Below are positions 31,920 through 43,470 of a stretch of 64,000 nucleotides of DNA, piece by piece. The translations under genes and the position numbers were made by a program. Under the pieces are notes generated by a model. That model had not been told where the DNA came from. It searched no databases and saw nothing but the letters and a program-made list of their open reading frames with translations. This stretch comes from Symbiodinium sp. CCMP2592. Lineage: Eukaryota > Sar > Dinophyceae > Suessiales > Symbiodiniaceae. The DNA lies in assembly GCA_905221615.1 (NCBI GenBank), contig CAJNDT010003846.1, positions 371,001-435,000 on the forward strand, given 5' to 3'. The first letter of the stretch is position 1. Each line of letters begins with the position of its first letter.

Positions 31920-32266
31920 CCTCAAGTCAGCGCCACCACAACAACTGGGACAGGCTGAAGAAAGAGCGCCAAGCGGCATGACAAGGCACTCGCAAACGAC
32001 ACCGCCACGAAGCTACGAATTTGCAAAGTTGTGCAGGTCTGCCGGGCACAGGCTTGCCGCAGCTCCGGGGTGTTCCCGAGGAAAGGCCCAGACAGGGCCC
32101 TCGACAGCATTCTCGAAGTAGGCTTTAACTCGAAACCCATGATCAGACCCCCAGTGAGATTGATCAACCAGGCCACATCGGACCGGGTCACAGCCTGACC
32201 CGAGGCAATGTTGCACGGTAGCTGGGAAATTTTGTCAAGACGACCTGGCTTGTTCTCAACCGTCAA
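31920..32266 (-). CDS. Probable exon, unrecognised
   Basis: The minus strand reads ENKPGRLDKISQLPCNIASG, then VTRSDVAWLINLTGGLIMGF, ELKPTSRMLSRALSGPFLG and TPELRQACARQTCTTLQIRS. The protein-like texture is good and a compact hydrophobic segment (WLINLTGGLIMGF) is present. Family unknown. Confidence 0.45.
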
Positions 32267-32646
32267 GATACCACCAAAACAATCTCAGCCAAGCCTAACG
32301 AAACCCCTAAGGAAACCACCTTTGAGTCAAGGGAACGAACTTTCGGCCGGACTTCGCGTAAGTTCAATCGAATAGGTCCAGCAATCTCATCAAGATTTTG
32401 TTTAGCAGAGAGGCTGCCGGTTTGCTATAGAAAGATCCGAACGGCAAGCCTTTTGCCAGGTAGAACTCCCACTCTCCCGCAGGGTTCGGTAAGCCCAGCA
32501 CAGCATGCTCACGCGTAAGTGCTCATTCTGCATACCTCAACCAACCCTAAGAGCCAGGAAAACAAAAAAGGATACCACTTAAACCTAGGTTTCAGGGTTT
32601 GAGGGTCCCTCAAGGACGCCTTCACAGTGCGTTTGCTTCCGTCACG

Positions 32647-32766
32647 GCCGGGCCGAGGCGGACGACGCGAAAGCGTTTTTAAATTACCAATACTATGTTG
32701 GGGGTTCCTTATTCTAATTATAGTATATGGGGCCCCAAAGCCCCATACTAATTATTAAGGCCCCTA
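32647..32766. repeat. PAL-D element next to a duplicated 22-bp word
   Basis: The 22 bases starting GCCGGGCCGAGGCGGACGAC (32647-32668) also occur at 39265-39286. A PAL-D palindrome (about 32682-32766, with GGGGGTTCCTTATT and GGGGCCCCAAAGCCCC) follows. Confidence 0.75.
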
Positions 32767-33060
32767 GATTAAGCTGCGGCTCCTTTGGCCCACTCCCTGC
32801 CAGTAGAGGCTCAGCGCCTGCCTCAGACAAACCCTACCGGGACCCTAAACACGACTCCATTTTTAGGATTCCTTGTTATGCTTTCCTTTGCAGGGCCTTG
32901 AAAAAGGTAATTAAGCCATTTAGGGTTAAGTATACGGCTCAGGTAAACCCTATAAAATCCAACCCGACTTGAAGCCAGGAAGCCCTGCGATCAAGACGAA
33001 AACCACCAGCTTTGGAGACTCAAGTTCAGCTACTGTAGAACTTTCAGCCGGACCGTAGGT

Positions 33061-33187
33061 TTTAGGGTGTAGGGTTTAGGGGTTTAGGGGTTTAGGGTTT
33101 AGGGTGTAGGGTTTAGGGGTTTAGGGGTTTAGGGTTTAGGGTGTAGGGTTTAGGGGTTTAGGGGTTTAGGGTTTAGGGTTTAGGGTA
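33061..33187. repeat. TTTAGGG-type array with 37-bp period
   Basis: Three units begin TTTAGGGTGTAGGG at 33061, 33098 and 33135. A small clean example of higher-order telomere-like repeat. Confidence 0.9.
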
Positions 33188-33336
33188 AAGTGTCGGTTTT
33201 CCTATTTTTGGCATAAACCAAAGACCATCACCTAGCATTCTTGTCTTGCTGTCCGTAAAAAGCCAGCCCTCAAGCTAAAGCGCTGAACCTTTTCCCCGCT
33301 GCCACTGGCTTGAGCCCGGGAGAGTCCTTCTGTTTA

Positions 33337-33505
33337 GGGCCCCCAAAAAAGCACATAAGCAAAAATTAGGATAGGGATATCCCATATAAACCCCCTTATA
33401 AGGAAGCCCCATAAGGTAGGGATATACCATATAAACCCCCTTTTATAAGGAAGCCCACTAAGGTAGGGATATCCCTAGCTTATGCTTATGTGCTGTTTTG
33501 GGTCC
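33337..33505. repeat. Palindromic element with two internal ~58-bp tandem units
   Basis: The ends pair (AAAAAAGCACATAAGCA with TGCTTATGTGCTGTTTT). Inside, GGTAGGGATAT-CCATATAAACCCCCTT-ATAAGGAAGCCC occurs twice. A relative with only one unit lies at 36178-36300. Confidence 0.8.
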
Positions 33506-33544
33506 CTACCGTTTGCAGCCCGGAGGCTGCCATTGGCCGGAAGA

Positions 33545-33600
33545 TCGCATGGCCTCGTCCCACTCCTTCCTGGCGGAGGGAGCCGGCCGAATGCAGAATC
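33545..33600 (-). CDS. Possible PPR-like mini-exon
   Basis: The minus strand reads APSARKEWDEAMRSSGQWQP. W-D-E-A-M and S-G-Q-W-Q resemble PPR helix B phrases, but the segment is short. Confidence 0.3.
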
Positions 33601-33664
33601 GCTGGGATCCCTTTCAAGGGTCCTAGAAGGGTTCCTGTAAGGGATCTATGAGGGTACTATAATG

Positions 33665-33756
33665 TAAGGGCCTAATAATTAGAATAGAGTTTTGGCGCCC
33701 GTATACTCCATATAGTTATAGTAAGGAACCCCCAGAATAGTCTAGGTAAGCCCCTC
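33665..33756. repeat. PAL-D palindromic element
   Basis: GGGCCTAATAATTAGAATAG and GTAAGCCCCTCCATT arms with the core TTTTGGCGCCC and AACCCCCAGAAT. Confidence 0.75.
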
Positions 33757-34109
33757 CATTAACCCTAAACAATTCTCGAGACACCAGTCGCTAGACTCGA
33801 TCCTGAACCTCCCGATGCAATGCAAGGACATGAGTACTTGGGCTGGTCTCAAAAAAGTTCTGCCGTATCTGAATAGGAATGAATGACAACCTGAGGACAG
33901 TACTAGTTTCTTGGGCTCCTGTGTCAAGCTAGCCATGTAACACCTTCGAAACACTAAAACCACTCCACAAGACCAAAACCCCCCTTCAGGCCACCCAACC
34001 TTTGCCAAACCCCAAACCAAAGGCCCACTCGACCCTCCCCAAACCCTAAACCCTACACCCTAAACCCTAAACCCTAAACCCTGAACCCTAAACCCTAAAC
34101 CCCTCCCCG

Positions 34110-34190
34110 CTTCGTGTGCACTGCCGCCAGGAGCTGTGCGTCGCAGGAGGCCCAGGGTCGTGCAACGCCCCAGGCCTCGCAAAGAGATGG
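34110..34190 (-). CDS. Possible PPR-like mini-exon
   Basis: The minus strand reads SLCEAWGVARPWASCDAQLL, then AAVHTK. It has weak PPR texture between TTTAGGG-type repeats. Confidence 0.3.
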
Positions 34191-34532
34191 ACGGTCTCTG
34201 TAGAGTTTAGGGTTCGCGGGTTTAGGGGTTTAGGGTTTGGGGGTTTGGAGTGCAGGGTTTAGGGGTTCACGGGTTATGGGCCATGGGGTTTAGGGTTTGG
34301 GGGTTTAGGGTGTAGGGTTTCGGGGTTCGAGGGTTGTGGGTCATTGCTATTATCCAGCATGTTTGTACTTGCTTGACATTTGCTCACTCGGTCTTGAGTT
34401 ATCACCTTCATCCAAGGCCCAACCTCGCCATCGGCCCTGCCCGCATTCGGCACACCGAAGCCGCAGTTGTGCATCGCAGCTTCGGCAAACGTCGGGATTC
34501 GCGCAACTTCAAAGGGATCCTCTATACGGGTA

Positions 34533-34640
34533 TAGTATAGGGGCCTGAATGATTACAATAGGGTTTTGGGGCCCATTATACTTTAGTTATAATAAGGAAC
34601 CCCCAAAATAGTATAGGCAATGATTTAGGCCTGTATAGGA
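34533..34640. repeat. PAL-D palindromic element
   Basis: TATAGGGGCCTGAATGATTA and ATGATTTAGGCCTGTATA arms with the core GTTTTGGGGCCCATTATAC. Confidence 0.85.
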
Positions 34641-35175
34641 GATAGTAACTATACCCCCCTTAGAACCATAACAAAGATAATATGTTTAATATTCCCTTGG
34701 GTTTTATGTGAACAAAAATACATAATAATTCCTAAGGGGACTATGGGTAAAGGTCTCGGCTAGACTGTAGAGTCCCATCTCTTCTGAAGAGTTGCGAGGC
34801 CTGCTGTAAAGCCGCACTGGGACTGCAACCGGTGCCAACCCGGAGTGGGACACGGTCTCTGGGCACTGTGAAAAGCCGAAAGAATGGACTGCAACTTGAG
34901 GGTTCAAGGTACATTCCGGCTGTTGTATGCATGTTGATAAGCGGTAATTAGCCAGGAGCAGGGTTGCCAACGCGCTCTCTCACAAGCAATGCGGTAGATG
35001 AGTGCCCCTTTGACTTGGCAAACATCCTGGTCCTGTTCCGGGGGCAGCGGGGTCTTTTGTGTCCCTAGGCGTGGGGGTGCGCTGGGCGAATGTAGTGGCC
35101 TTCACAATAATTAGAATAAGATCTTGGACTATGCTGTAGTATACCTAAAAGGAGGAACCCTAGGGAACAACATCG

Positions 35176-35240
35176 GGAACTAATGTATGGCGAGCAGTTC
35201 GTTTGCCAGGTCCCGGGCCTGCCATGCCAGGTGTCTTTTG
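35176..35240 (-). CDS. Possible PPR-like mini-exon
   Basis: The minus strand reads KRHLAWQARDLANELLAI, an amphipathic helix with PPR helix B spacing. Confidence 0.4.
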
Positions 35241-36177
35241 TCTTCTGTTTTGGGGTTTACGGTTCATGGTTCAGGGTTTGGGGTTTCGGATTGATCGTCG
35301 AGGGCCCCAGCCACAACGGGAACGTCCGATAATCTGAGACTGTTTGCCGCATTGCAACGCATGGAGATGCTGAGCTTAGCCTCTGCGGAACGGCTCAGGG
35401 TTTACGGTTTAGCCTGAAACCGAATTTTGTGGCTTTGGACCTTTTCATGGAAACCTCACACATGGGTCCCCTTTTGCCGGGAGCCTGGCGTCGTGCGCGG
35501 CAACGGAACATGCACAAGAGCCCCGATGGAGCCGAGATGCCATTGAACCCCTCATCGGTTTTATGCGAACCCCCCTTCTCCTAATAGAAACTTACAGAAA
35601 AGTTCTACCTGCAAGATGTGGTTTTATAAAGCTATTACAGGGATAACACAAAGAGCCTTCCTTCATGTGCACTTTCACCTGTTTCCGAGAAAAAAACTGG
35701 ATGGAGTATCTTAACATCCCTCTTTGTAAGATTAAGGTTATTCACGACAAGGCTTGCTCATCAGGGGTCTACATTAAGCGTGGAATGGTGGCTCGGGGTT
35801 TAGGTTTGTCTGTTTGAATCCCATGACCGGCACGACCGTCAAATTCTGTTGCGCACAGTCGCAATTGATTCGCACGACGAGTTGTGAATGCAAGTGTTAT
35901 TTTGAACATGTTGCTCGGATTTGTTACTAAGATAGCAGCTGTTGCTGCATTGCTCCGTTATTTCAGGGCCTATGAAAACCGTAAACTAACCAGCTCTATG
36001 ATACAATGACGACAACTCTGAGAAGTCATGAGCTTCTTCAGGGGCTCGACCGGGGGCTAACGGAGGATACTTTGTCCCGCCGGGTGAAGCTTAAAGTCTC
36101 TTCAAAAGGCGGGATTTCCACGGAGGCCCTACTAGTTCGGATTTGGCGCGGGTATATCGCCATGAGGACACTGTTAT

Positions 36178-36300
36178 TAGGGACCCAAGAAGGTACGTAA
36201 ACAAATACCAGAAGGTTGGGATATCCCATAAGCCCCTCTATAAACAAAGCCATGAGGCAGGGATCCACCCAAAAGTTGATGTTTGGGTCCTTTTTTGGAA
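36178..36300. repeat. Palindromic element related to 33337-33505
   Basis: It contains GGTTGGGATATCCCATAAGC and CCCCTCTATAAACAAAGCC between GGGACCCAAGAA and TTGGGTCC ends. Confidence 0.6.
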
Positions 36301-36387
36301 CCCCAACTATTGCTAGCTGCTCAAACCGATACAATTGACTTGGACCCAGCCGACGAGCTAGGGTTTTTCTATGTTTTGTTGGCTTAA

Positions 36388-36473
36388 ATGTAGGGCCTTA
36401 CTGGGGCCCATTATACTATCATTATAATAAGGAACCCCCACAATAGTATAGGTAACTATTTAGGCCCCTATGT
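36388..36473. repeat. PAL-D palindromic element
   Basis: TAGGGCCTTACTGGGGCCCA and TAACTATTTAGGCCCCTA. It lacks part of the left arm. Confidence 0.8.
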
Positions 36474-37009
36474 TAAACGATTAAGGGCCGTGGACGCCAG
36501 CTTTGCACTCGATGTTTGGCAAGATAAAGGCTGCAGCGCATGGTCGCAAGCTACCAGCGCTGTTAGAAGCAACCGCGAGCTCCGAAGACTCGCACACTCA
36601 CAGGCGAGCAGGGCCGCTGGGGGTTTGGTTTTGGGCCTTGGGGTTTCGGGTTTGGGCGGCTGTAAGGTCTAGTTGTACAAAGTCGAAAACCGTTGCAGGG
36701 CTCCGATGGGATACAACAACCACAACAAGGACCACGACCACCACCGCCACCACAACCGCCACCACGCCAAGAGCAGCAGCAGCAGCAACAACAAACTGCA
36801 AAGCCAATTGCATGCAAAAGTACCCACCGCCTCCAGCTCCGGCATTTCCTGACACAACTGCAGCTTGAAGTGGGCGCTTGGCTCTTCCCGGGACGGGCAA
36901 GAGCATGAGCGCAGCACAACACCGTCTTGTGGCAGATAAGGCATGGTCGTCTATGCAGGCTTCAATGATGTTCGTTCTATCTGACAGGACTGTGCAAGAG
37001 CAAGACCAA

Positions 37010-37260
37010 CACCTACTACAAAAGCAGCAGGAGCAGGAGCAGCAGCATCAATAGCAGGAATATCAATGGCAATAGTCATCGAAAACCATAATGATATCGG
37101 TTAAAGTTCATGGAGAAATAGCAACACTAATACTAACAATAGAACTAGTAATGATCAGAATCATATTCATAATGAAGATGAGATTGAGAATGATTACAGC
37201 GGCAAAAACCAACATACTGATGATGACAGCAAGTCAATAAACAAAACAACATAACTTTTG
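37010..37260. other. AT-rich low-complexity stretch
   Basis: AGCAGGAGCAGG, AATACTAACAATAG and AATGAAGATGAGATTG-type sequence with no open frame of interest. 37260-37470 is CCCTAAA-type repeat. Confidence 0.5.
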
Positions 37261-37544
37261 CCAAACCCCGAACCCTGAACCCTAAACCTCAGAGTAACCC
37301 GCATAGTACCCCCAAGCTGCACTACCAGTAGCCTCCACATCCTAAAGCCCAAACCCTAAAACCCTAAACCCCTAAAACAAGTAAACCCCTAAACCACAAA
37401 ACTCCTAAACCCCTGAACCCCTAAAGCCCCAAAGTCCTAAACTCCTAAACCCCTAGACCCTAAACCGTGAAACGCTGTGTGTATCGATCCTCGGAGCTTT
37501 GATGAATCTTTGCATCCTGTGATCGGGTTTCCCCAAAAGACGGG

Positions 37545-37685
37545 GATGGATCCCTTTACGGGGGTTCCTTTAAGGGTTCCTTTAAGAGATCCTTTAAGGG
37601 TTTCTTTTGAGGTTCGAGCTCCTTTTCGGGCTCCTTTAAGAGATCCTTTGAGAGTTCCTTTTTGGGTTCCTTTGGGGTTTGAGGC
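37545..37685. repeat. Tandem ~12-bp repeat (GGTTCCTTTAAG)
   Basis: GGTTCCTTTAAG, AGATCCTTTAAG, GGCTCCTTTAAG and GAGTTCCTTTTTG units follow each other about ten times. The plus frame gives a repeating P-L-R-(V/D) peptide that is a repeat product. Confidence 0.85.
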
Positions 37686-38751
37686 TCTGGGTTTGAAACT
37701 CAGGAGTTTAGGGCTCTAGGGCTTTGAGAGTTTTGGGAGTTTTGGGTGTCAGCGTTTAGGGTCTAGGAATTCAGAGGGCTGATCCCTTTAGGGTTTAGGG
37801 GTCCGGGTTTAGAGTCTAGGAAAGTCCCTCTCGCAGGGCACCCACTCCGCCCGACTCCTATTTGATAATTTGCTTGGTTCCTCAGCCTTGTTCCTACGAT
37901 TCTTTTAATAAAGGGACCGCAAAACAGAAAGGGCAAAAGGGTACTACTACGGAACCTAGTTTGGGGAAGCCCCAGGCATGTGTACACACTCCAGGGGTCA
38001 AACCTGGATGTCAGCAATTAGCTAGGTTCCCCAGCCGCAACCCCTCAACAAAGAAGGGCCCTTCTTCTACGATTCAGTTTTAAACCGAAGATCCAAAACA
38101 AACAAGTGCAATGTAGGGACCTTAATAATTAGAACAGGGGTATGGGTGATGTTCTACTACTAACTAGATGTGGACTGTTATCATTACGAATGATTCCCAC
38201 CGTTATACTATAAGCCTAGATCCCAAACCCTAAACCCTGAACAGGGTCCGACGGGGGAACCTAGAGTGACTGCAAAGTGCACGGAGACGAATTCAAATCT
38301 GCGGAGCTTGGCACTTCCTGACGATAAGGGCACTTCGTCACTATAAGGGGTAGTAGAATGGCTGTCATAAGCGATTAAGGGTGCCTTTAAGCGATTCTTT
38401 AAGGGATCCCTTTGACGGTTAAGATAAGAGCTACAACAAGGGCTGCTTGTAATGGGGCTACTGTCCCGACACCGGCACTCGAAATCCCTTCAGCGGTTTA
38501 AGCTTCACAGCTTTCGGGCTCCGGCCGGGCATAGGGTTTGGGGGGCAGAGGCATCCAGAAGTCGGTATAAATAAGTAGAACTCTGCAGAACCACAAGGGA
38601 ACATCGTAAAACAAGCTACTAGTAAACGAAACCGTAAACCCTAAACCTAACCTAAACCCTAAATCCAAGAAGAGCCCCCAAACCACCTTAATGCAGACCC
38701 CAAACATCCTGAGCCCAATAAGCATCATCGTCCGTAACGGATTTTGGCACC

Positions 38752-38850
38752 CTCCCCCCCCCCCCCCCCACCCCCCCTCCCCCCCCCCCTGCCCCCCCCC
38801 CCCCCCCCCCCTCCCCCCTCCCTCGCCCCCCCTTCCCCCTTCCCTCCCGC
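38752..38850. repeat. C-rich tract
   Basis: Long C runs broken by A, T or G. The Pro-rich and Gly-rich frames are artefacts. Confidence 0.95.
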
Positions 38851-39264
38851 CGCTCCTCCGCTCGCTGACAGGTGCGAGCTTTCTGGAGTTTTCGACGACA
38901 CGGGACTGCAATGTAGCATGTTTATGTGCGTCTCAGGCTTGTTTTAGACGCCCTTTCGTTGGGATAGGCGGAGTAACGTGGTTGAAAAGGGTCTGATGCT
39001 TCCCTAATCCAAGACGCCCGCGAAATCCACAGCCTCAACGGCCCATACTTGAGGCATCCCGCCGCTTGCGAGAGTCTTGGTATCCAGTGTTTCGGAATGA
39101 CGACACCAAAATTCGTGCTGATACTACCACTACTAATACTACTCACAATCATCCTGCTTCGTGTTGCTATGAACAGTACTTTTACTATAAGTGCGATTCC
39201 AACTGTTACTTTTTTCCTACAAGAGCTTGCTGCAGATAGTAGCCACTCGCCGCATGCGCGTACA

Positions 39265-39385
39265 GCCGGGCCGAGGCGGACGACGCACAGCGTTTCAAAT
39301 TAGGGTCCTTTTTTGGGTACCCTAAATATTAGGTGCCGTTTATAATAGGGACCCAAAAAGGGACCCTAATTTTGACAACCACCCA
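39265..39385. repeat. PAL-A element next to the second 22-bp word
   Basis: The palindrome covers about 39293-39385 (TCAAATTAGGGTCC and GGACCCTAATTTTGACAACC). Its left arm is shortened. The 22-bp word shared with 32647 lies at 39265-39286. Confidence 0.8.
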
Positions 39386-39645
39386 TATAATGATAGTCGT
39401 GGCCTGAACACTTAGATCAGGGCTTTGAGGCTAATGTAGACTGATGATATCAGCGAACTCCAAGGTATAAGATTAACGGATTAACTTGTACAGTGCCCTC
39501 TCAGATTGCCCAAGCTCCCTCGTAGGTCATGAATAAGACCTTGGAGCGGTTCGGGAGGGGGGGGAGTGGGGCCTTAGCTCCCAGCGATCAAGGGGCTAGG
39601 TTTTCGGGTTTTGGGCAGGGTCTGGCGATGAGCGCTTGGGGCTTC

Positions 39646-39735
39646 TTACCTTTGGTTAGTAGGGAATGGAAGAATGGTAGTAGTAGTTGTTGTAATTGTA
39701 CCCCATTCCTCCATTCCCTACTAACCAAAGGCAAG
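39646..39735. repeat. Palindrome with CCTTTGGTTAGTAGGGAATG arms
   Basis: A near-perfect 22-bp stem pairs with CATTCCCTACTAACCAAAGG around a (TAG)n-like loop. Confidence 0.85.
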
Positions 39736-40417
39736 GCCTAGGGCTTAAGGGACTTCGGCCTTTGGCTTTCAGGGTTCGGGAGGCACGGCCATGGCATCGG
39801 AGGCTGCGATTTCATAATTTGGGGTCTCGGGGTTCAGTGGGATCTTGAGTGTAGACCTCGGGACCGGGGTGGTTTAGGGGTTAGGGGTTTGTTTAAAGTG
39901 CACTAACTCTTTCTCCGATCGCCCAACGAGGGTTTGGGGTTTAGGGTTTGGGGTTTAGGGTTTAACCCTGGTGCGGATGAGGCACATGGTTCGAGAGCAT
40001 CAGCATTGTCAGTGCCAGGCACAAGCAGCTGCAGAGCCTCAGCCGCTCAAGGCTGGATTTGTACCTGAAACACAGGGCTCGGCTTGAACCCTAAACCCTC
40101 AACTCTTTACCCGCATGCCCAGCTTCAAGTTTGCCTTCGGAGAACTGCGGAAATTGTAAATCCTTAAATCCCAGAAGCTGGCTCGGGGTTTGGGATGTAG
40201 AGTTTCAGGCTTCAGTTTCTTAAAGGTTTTGGGGTTCCGAAACCTAGGGATGCAGGCAGGCGCAGAGGTCTAGGGTTCAGGGGTCGTAGGGGTCACTGCT
40301 TGAGCAACATAGTATGGCAAATTCTAAACCCTAAACCCCAATCTCTAAACCGTCCATCGGAAAGCGGAAGAGCCTCAACCTCAGACTTTCCCCTCAAAAT
40401 CGCAGGTCCGGGAGCCA

Positions 40418-40520
40418 AATACAGGGGCCTTAATAATTACCCATACTATTTTGCTGGTTCCTTATTATAGTTATAGTATGCAATGGGCCCCAAAACCCTA
40501 GTCTAATTATTCAGGCCCCT
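40418..40520. repeat. PAL-D palindromic element
   Basis: CAGGGGCCTTAATAATTACC and CTAATTATTCAGGCCCCTG. Confidence 0.85.
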
Positions 40521-41427
40521 GTACTATAGCAACCTTATAGCTCCCTTATACACCCCTTTAACAGGAACCCTACACCTTTTAACAGAGGTACCTGTATCAA
40601 ATCCCTATCTAGAATGCCCCCAGAGGTTTAACTTGTTTGATCGACTTTAAATTTAGCAGCACTCAGTGGACCACTGGACAAATTGTGGGTGCAAGTCTCT
40701 TGCATAGACAGGCCGGAGTGTTGAGTGTTGAGATTTCGCCTATATAGCTGTTCTTGCATGTGTTAGGGTCGCCTATTTTCGGAAACCCCCGCTGCTGAAA
40801 TACAAACTGCTCAACCAAAAATCGTAATTTCGACTGAAACGCTACACCGCCAGACCCGAACCCCAACTCCTCGCAACCCGTGCGGAAGTTGCGACCATGT
40901 GGCGCCGCGAGGATCAGGGAGCTGGACACACAAACCAAGATAAAGACGCTGGCCGCCACCTCGGCTGCGTCACGCCGAGCACTCCTGAGCAACGGAAATA
41001 ATAACACCAAAACAATGAGCAGCAACAAGAGCAGACAATAGTAAGAATGAAGCCGAAGTCTCAAAACGAAGGCAACCCGTGTCAACTGCGGTATCTGATC
41101 TGACAAGAAGAGCAGCGCAACGAGACTTGTAGGAGCTGCATCAACAACATCACCCAGCATGCTACACCAGCAGCAACAAGAAGCATCGTAAGAGCAAACT
41201 AGGGTGAAAGACCGAGCAACACTGCAGCTCTACAAACAAGTATGTGTAGAACCTGTGGATCTGCAAACCGAAAACTCTACAGCCCTGACGCTCGTATTCA
41301 TCCCTTCGAATGCTCAGCTTACTATGCGTACCAGAGGGGTCTTCACAAGAAAAAAGGGTTATTTCAAAAGGTTCTTAGAAAGGGTCCTATTAGGCTTACT
41401 ATAAGGGGTATTATGGGGCTGTAATAC

Positions 41428-41535
41428 GAGGGCCTGAATAATCGAATAGGGTTTTGGGGCCCATTATACCATTAATAATTATGACATGAGAAGGAAACCC
41501 CTATATAGGATAGGTAATTATTTAGGACCCTGTGT
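41428..41535. repeat. PAL-D palindromic element
   Basis: GAGGGCCTGAATAATCGAAT and GTAATTATTTAGGACCCT with the core GGGTTTTGGGGCCCATTATA. Confidence 0.8.
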
Positions 41536-41547
41536 TAAATTCCTGTG

Positions 41548-41632
41548 GCCCACACCAACGTGGCCAACGTGACAAAGCTGACGGTGGAGAGGTCTGCCAC
41601 ACAGAACTCGCCGAACGCCTGAAGTTTCGGAT
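41548..41632 (-). CDS. Possible exon of a helical-repeat (RAP/FASTK-like?) protein
   Basis: The minus strand reads LQAFGEFCVADLSTVSFVTL, then ATLVWA. This recalls the F-x-x-L-A-x-L-x-W-A texture of FAST-kinase/RAP family helical repeats. Family placement is a guess from about 26 residues. Confidence 0.25.
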
Positions 41633-42020
41633 TTAGGCGTTGACGGGACAACTTGGGCGTTAGGATTTGGGCGCAGCGCTAAGGCTTTAAGTCCTTGGGT
41701 TTGGGCTTCAAGTTTGGGATTTGGTGTCTAGGCTTAGGAGCTATTTCAAGCTTCTTGGAAGATGGCTTGGACTTCAACAGCCAGCCGACAGGGGCCTTGA
41801 AATAAAGGGGGGTTCGAGGATTTCGCGGTCTATTCTGGTTATGACAATGTGGGGCTCTGAGGAAATCCTCGACTAAAAACCCTTCCAAAACCTTCCAACC
41901 CTTCCTAAACCCGTTTAAAACCCTAAACCTTCGTCGAAATCCCACAAACAACTACAAAACCTCATCAGACCCAGTTAAAACTCTTTTCGGACAGTCACTC
42001 AGCTCTGCGTGACCCTGCTT

Positions 42021-42254
42021 AGAGGCCCAGGCGACTCAGTAAGTAGGTTATAAGTAGAGTTATAAATACACTAACTGGAAATATCCCAATGATAACTCTA
42101 TTTATAACAAGGGTGGTTGTCGAAATTAGGGTCCCTGTTTGGGTCCCTAACAAAATACGGCACCTTGTATTTGGGGTACCCCAAAAAGGGGCCCTAATTT
42201 TGACAACCACCCGACTCTATTTATTACAAACTTACCAAGTCCTCTGGGCCTCTA
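42021..42254. repeat. PAL-B element interrupted by a PAL-A element
   Basis: The outer arms are AGAGGCCCAGGCGACTCAGT and AAGTCCTCTGGGCCTCT. At 42111-42213 a complete PAL-A (GGGTGGTTGTCGAAATTAGG to CTAATTTTGACAACCACCC) sits in the right arm. ACTCTATTTAT-A-ACAA (42095-42110) and ACTCTATTTAT-T-ACAA (42214-42229) flank it directly, a 16-bp duplication with one mismatch. Confidence 0.9.
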
Positions 42255-42261
42255 CAGTAAA

Positions 42262-42362
42262 CCCCAAAAGGTTGGAAACCGGATAAAGGCCAAATAGTGT
42301 TGGGATTCCCTATACATTACTCTTAGGGATTGAGGCTATTGGGTTTCCAACTTTTGGGCTTC
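42262..42362. repeat. Palindrome with AAAGGTTGGAAACC arms
   Basis: CCAAAAGGTTGGAAACC pairs with GGTTTCCAACTTTTGG around a TTCCCTATACATTA centre. It is related in style to 5392-5476. Confidence 0.8.
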
Positions 42363-42365
42363 TAC

Positions 42366-42500
42366 CGTAAGTGGCACCAGGATACCCAGTAACCTAAGAA
42401 CAAAAAGGCCTCTCTTTTTTGGTATTGGGTAACTTTATAAGGAACCTAGGACTACAAAAAAGGAATAAGGGTACTACTGGGCATCCTAGACTGTAAGTGG
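42366..42500. repeat. Composite direct/inverted repeat
   Basis: TAAGTGGCA occurs at both ends. GGATACCCAGTA and TACTGGGCATCC form an inverted pair between them. Confidence 0.6.
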
Positions 42501-43448
42501 CAACCTGCGGGCCGAGCCACGCTGAACTCCGAGAGATCCGTCCGATGGTCGTGGCACCTGGCCATCTTAGGGCTCAGCTTTAGGGTTTAGGGGTTTGGGG
42601 TTTAGGGTTTAGGGGTTAGGGGTTTAGGGTTTAGGGTTTAGGGGATCGCGGTGGTCTTGCGATGGTTTTTGTGGAGGGTTGTCAAAGCTGTCTACGGGCT
42701 TTACAGTGCTTAACGCGGTTTCTTCTGCTGTGAACAGGGTTCTGGGGTAGACCATATTCGCTGTATCTACTAATTAATTTAGTCTGTCAGGACCATAAGA
42801 GGATAGATTTACCAATTCGTTGGACCTTTCATTAAATACGGGTTTTGGGGTGGAGAGCTTTAGGGGTGAAGGGCTTGAGGATTGGGCACTTGGGCAGTTC
42901 TCAAAGTCAGACTCCTTGTGGGGTCCGTTTTGTGAGGGTGCTGTACTATTTGGGGACCTAGAACGGGATCCTAACTATTAGCCCGCATTTAGATAAGTAC
43001 CCGTACCCATTTAAGGTTTCAGACGCTTGGGCATTCGAGTTCTGAGGTTCGGGGGTGTTTGGGCTTCGGCCGTTACCGGTTGTGCGCATAGACCCTAGCC
43101 TAGACTGCCTTGACACCAAGAAGTATACGGGCGCACCTGGGGCAAACCTAAATTTAAAACAAGAGCAGGAGCATGTTTCAATCATCGAGGCACAGGCCCC
43201 CCTTCCTTTGATTGACTTGCTTGAGCGGTTCAGGGCTTTGGGTTTAGGGTTTACGGCGTTCTTTCAAAAGTCTTCCTTCTGCACGCCTCAAGAACTGAGC
43301 CCAAGAGTAAAAGTCAGACCTCAGACGCCTCCACCCTAAACTCCCCTCAGTTCCTGAAATGCCCAATTGAAACCGCCTATGATTGCCTACAAAGCTCTAC
43401 AGAACTTCGGATTTCATCAAATCCCTCAGCCTACATCCAAAAAAGAAC

Positions 43449-43470
43449 CCAACCCCCCCCCCCCCCCCCG
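43449..43470. repeat. Poly(C) run
   Basis: About 20 C residues before GGCCCCCC. Confidence 0.9.

Noticed and set aside
33061..33187. CRISPR-like regular direct repeats
   Set aside because: The spacers are not unique; the whole region is one tandem TTTAGGG-type repeat in a eukaryotic context.
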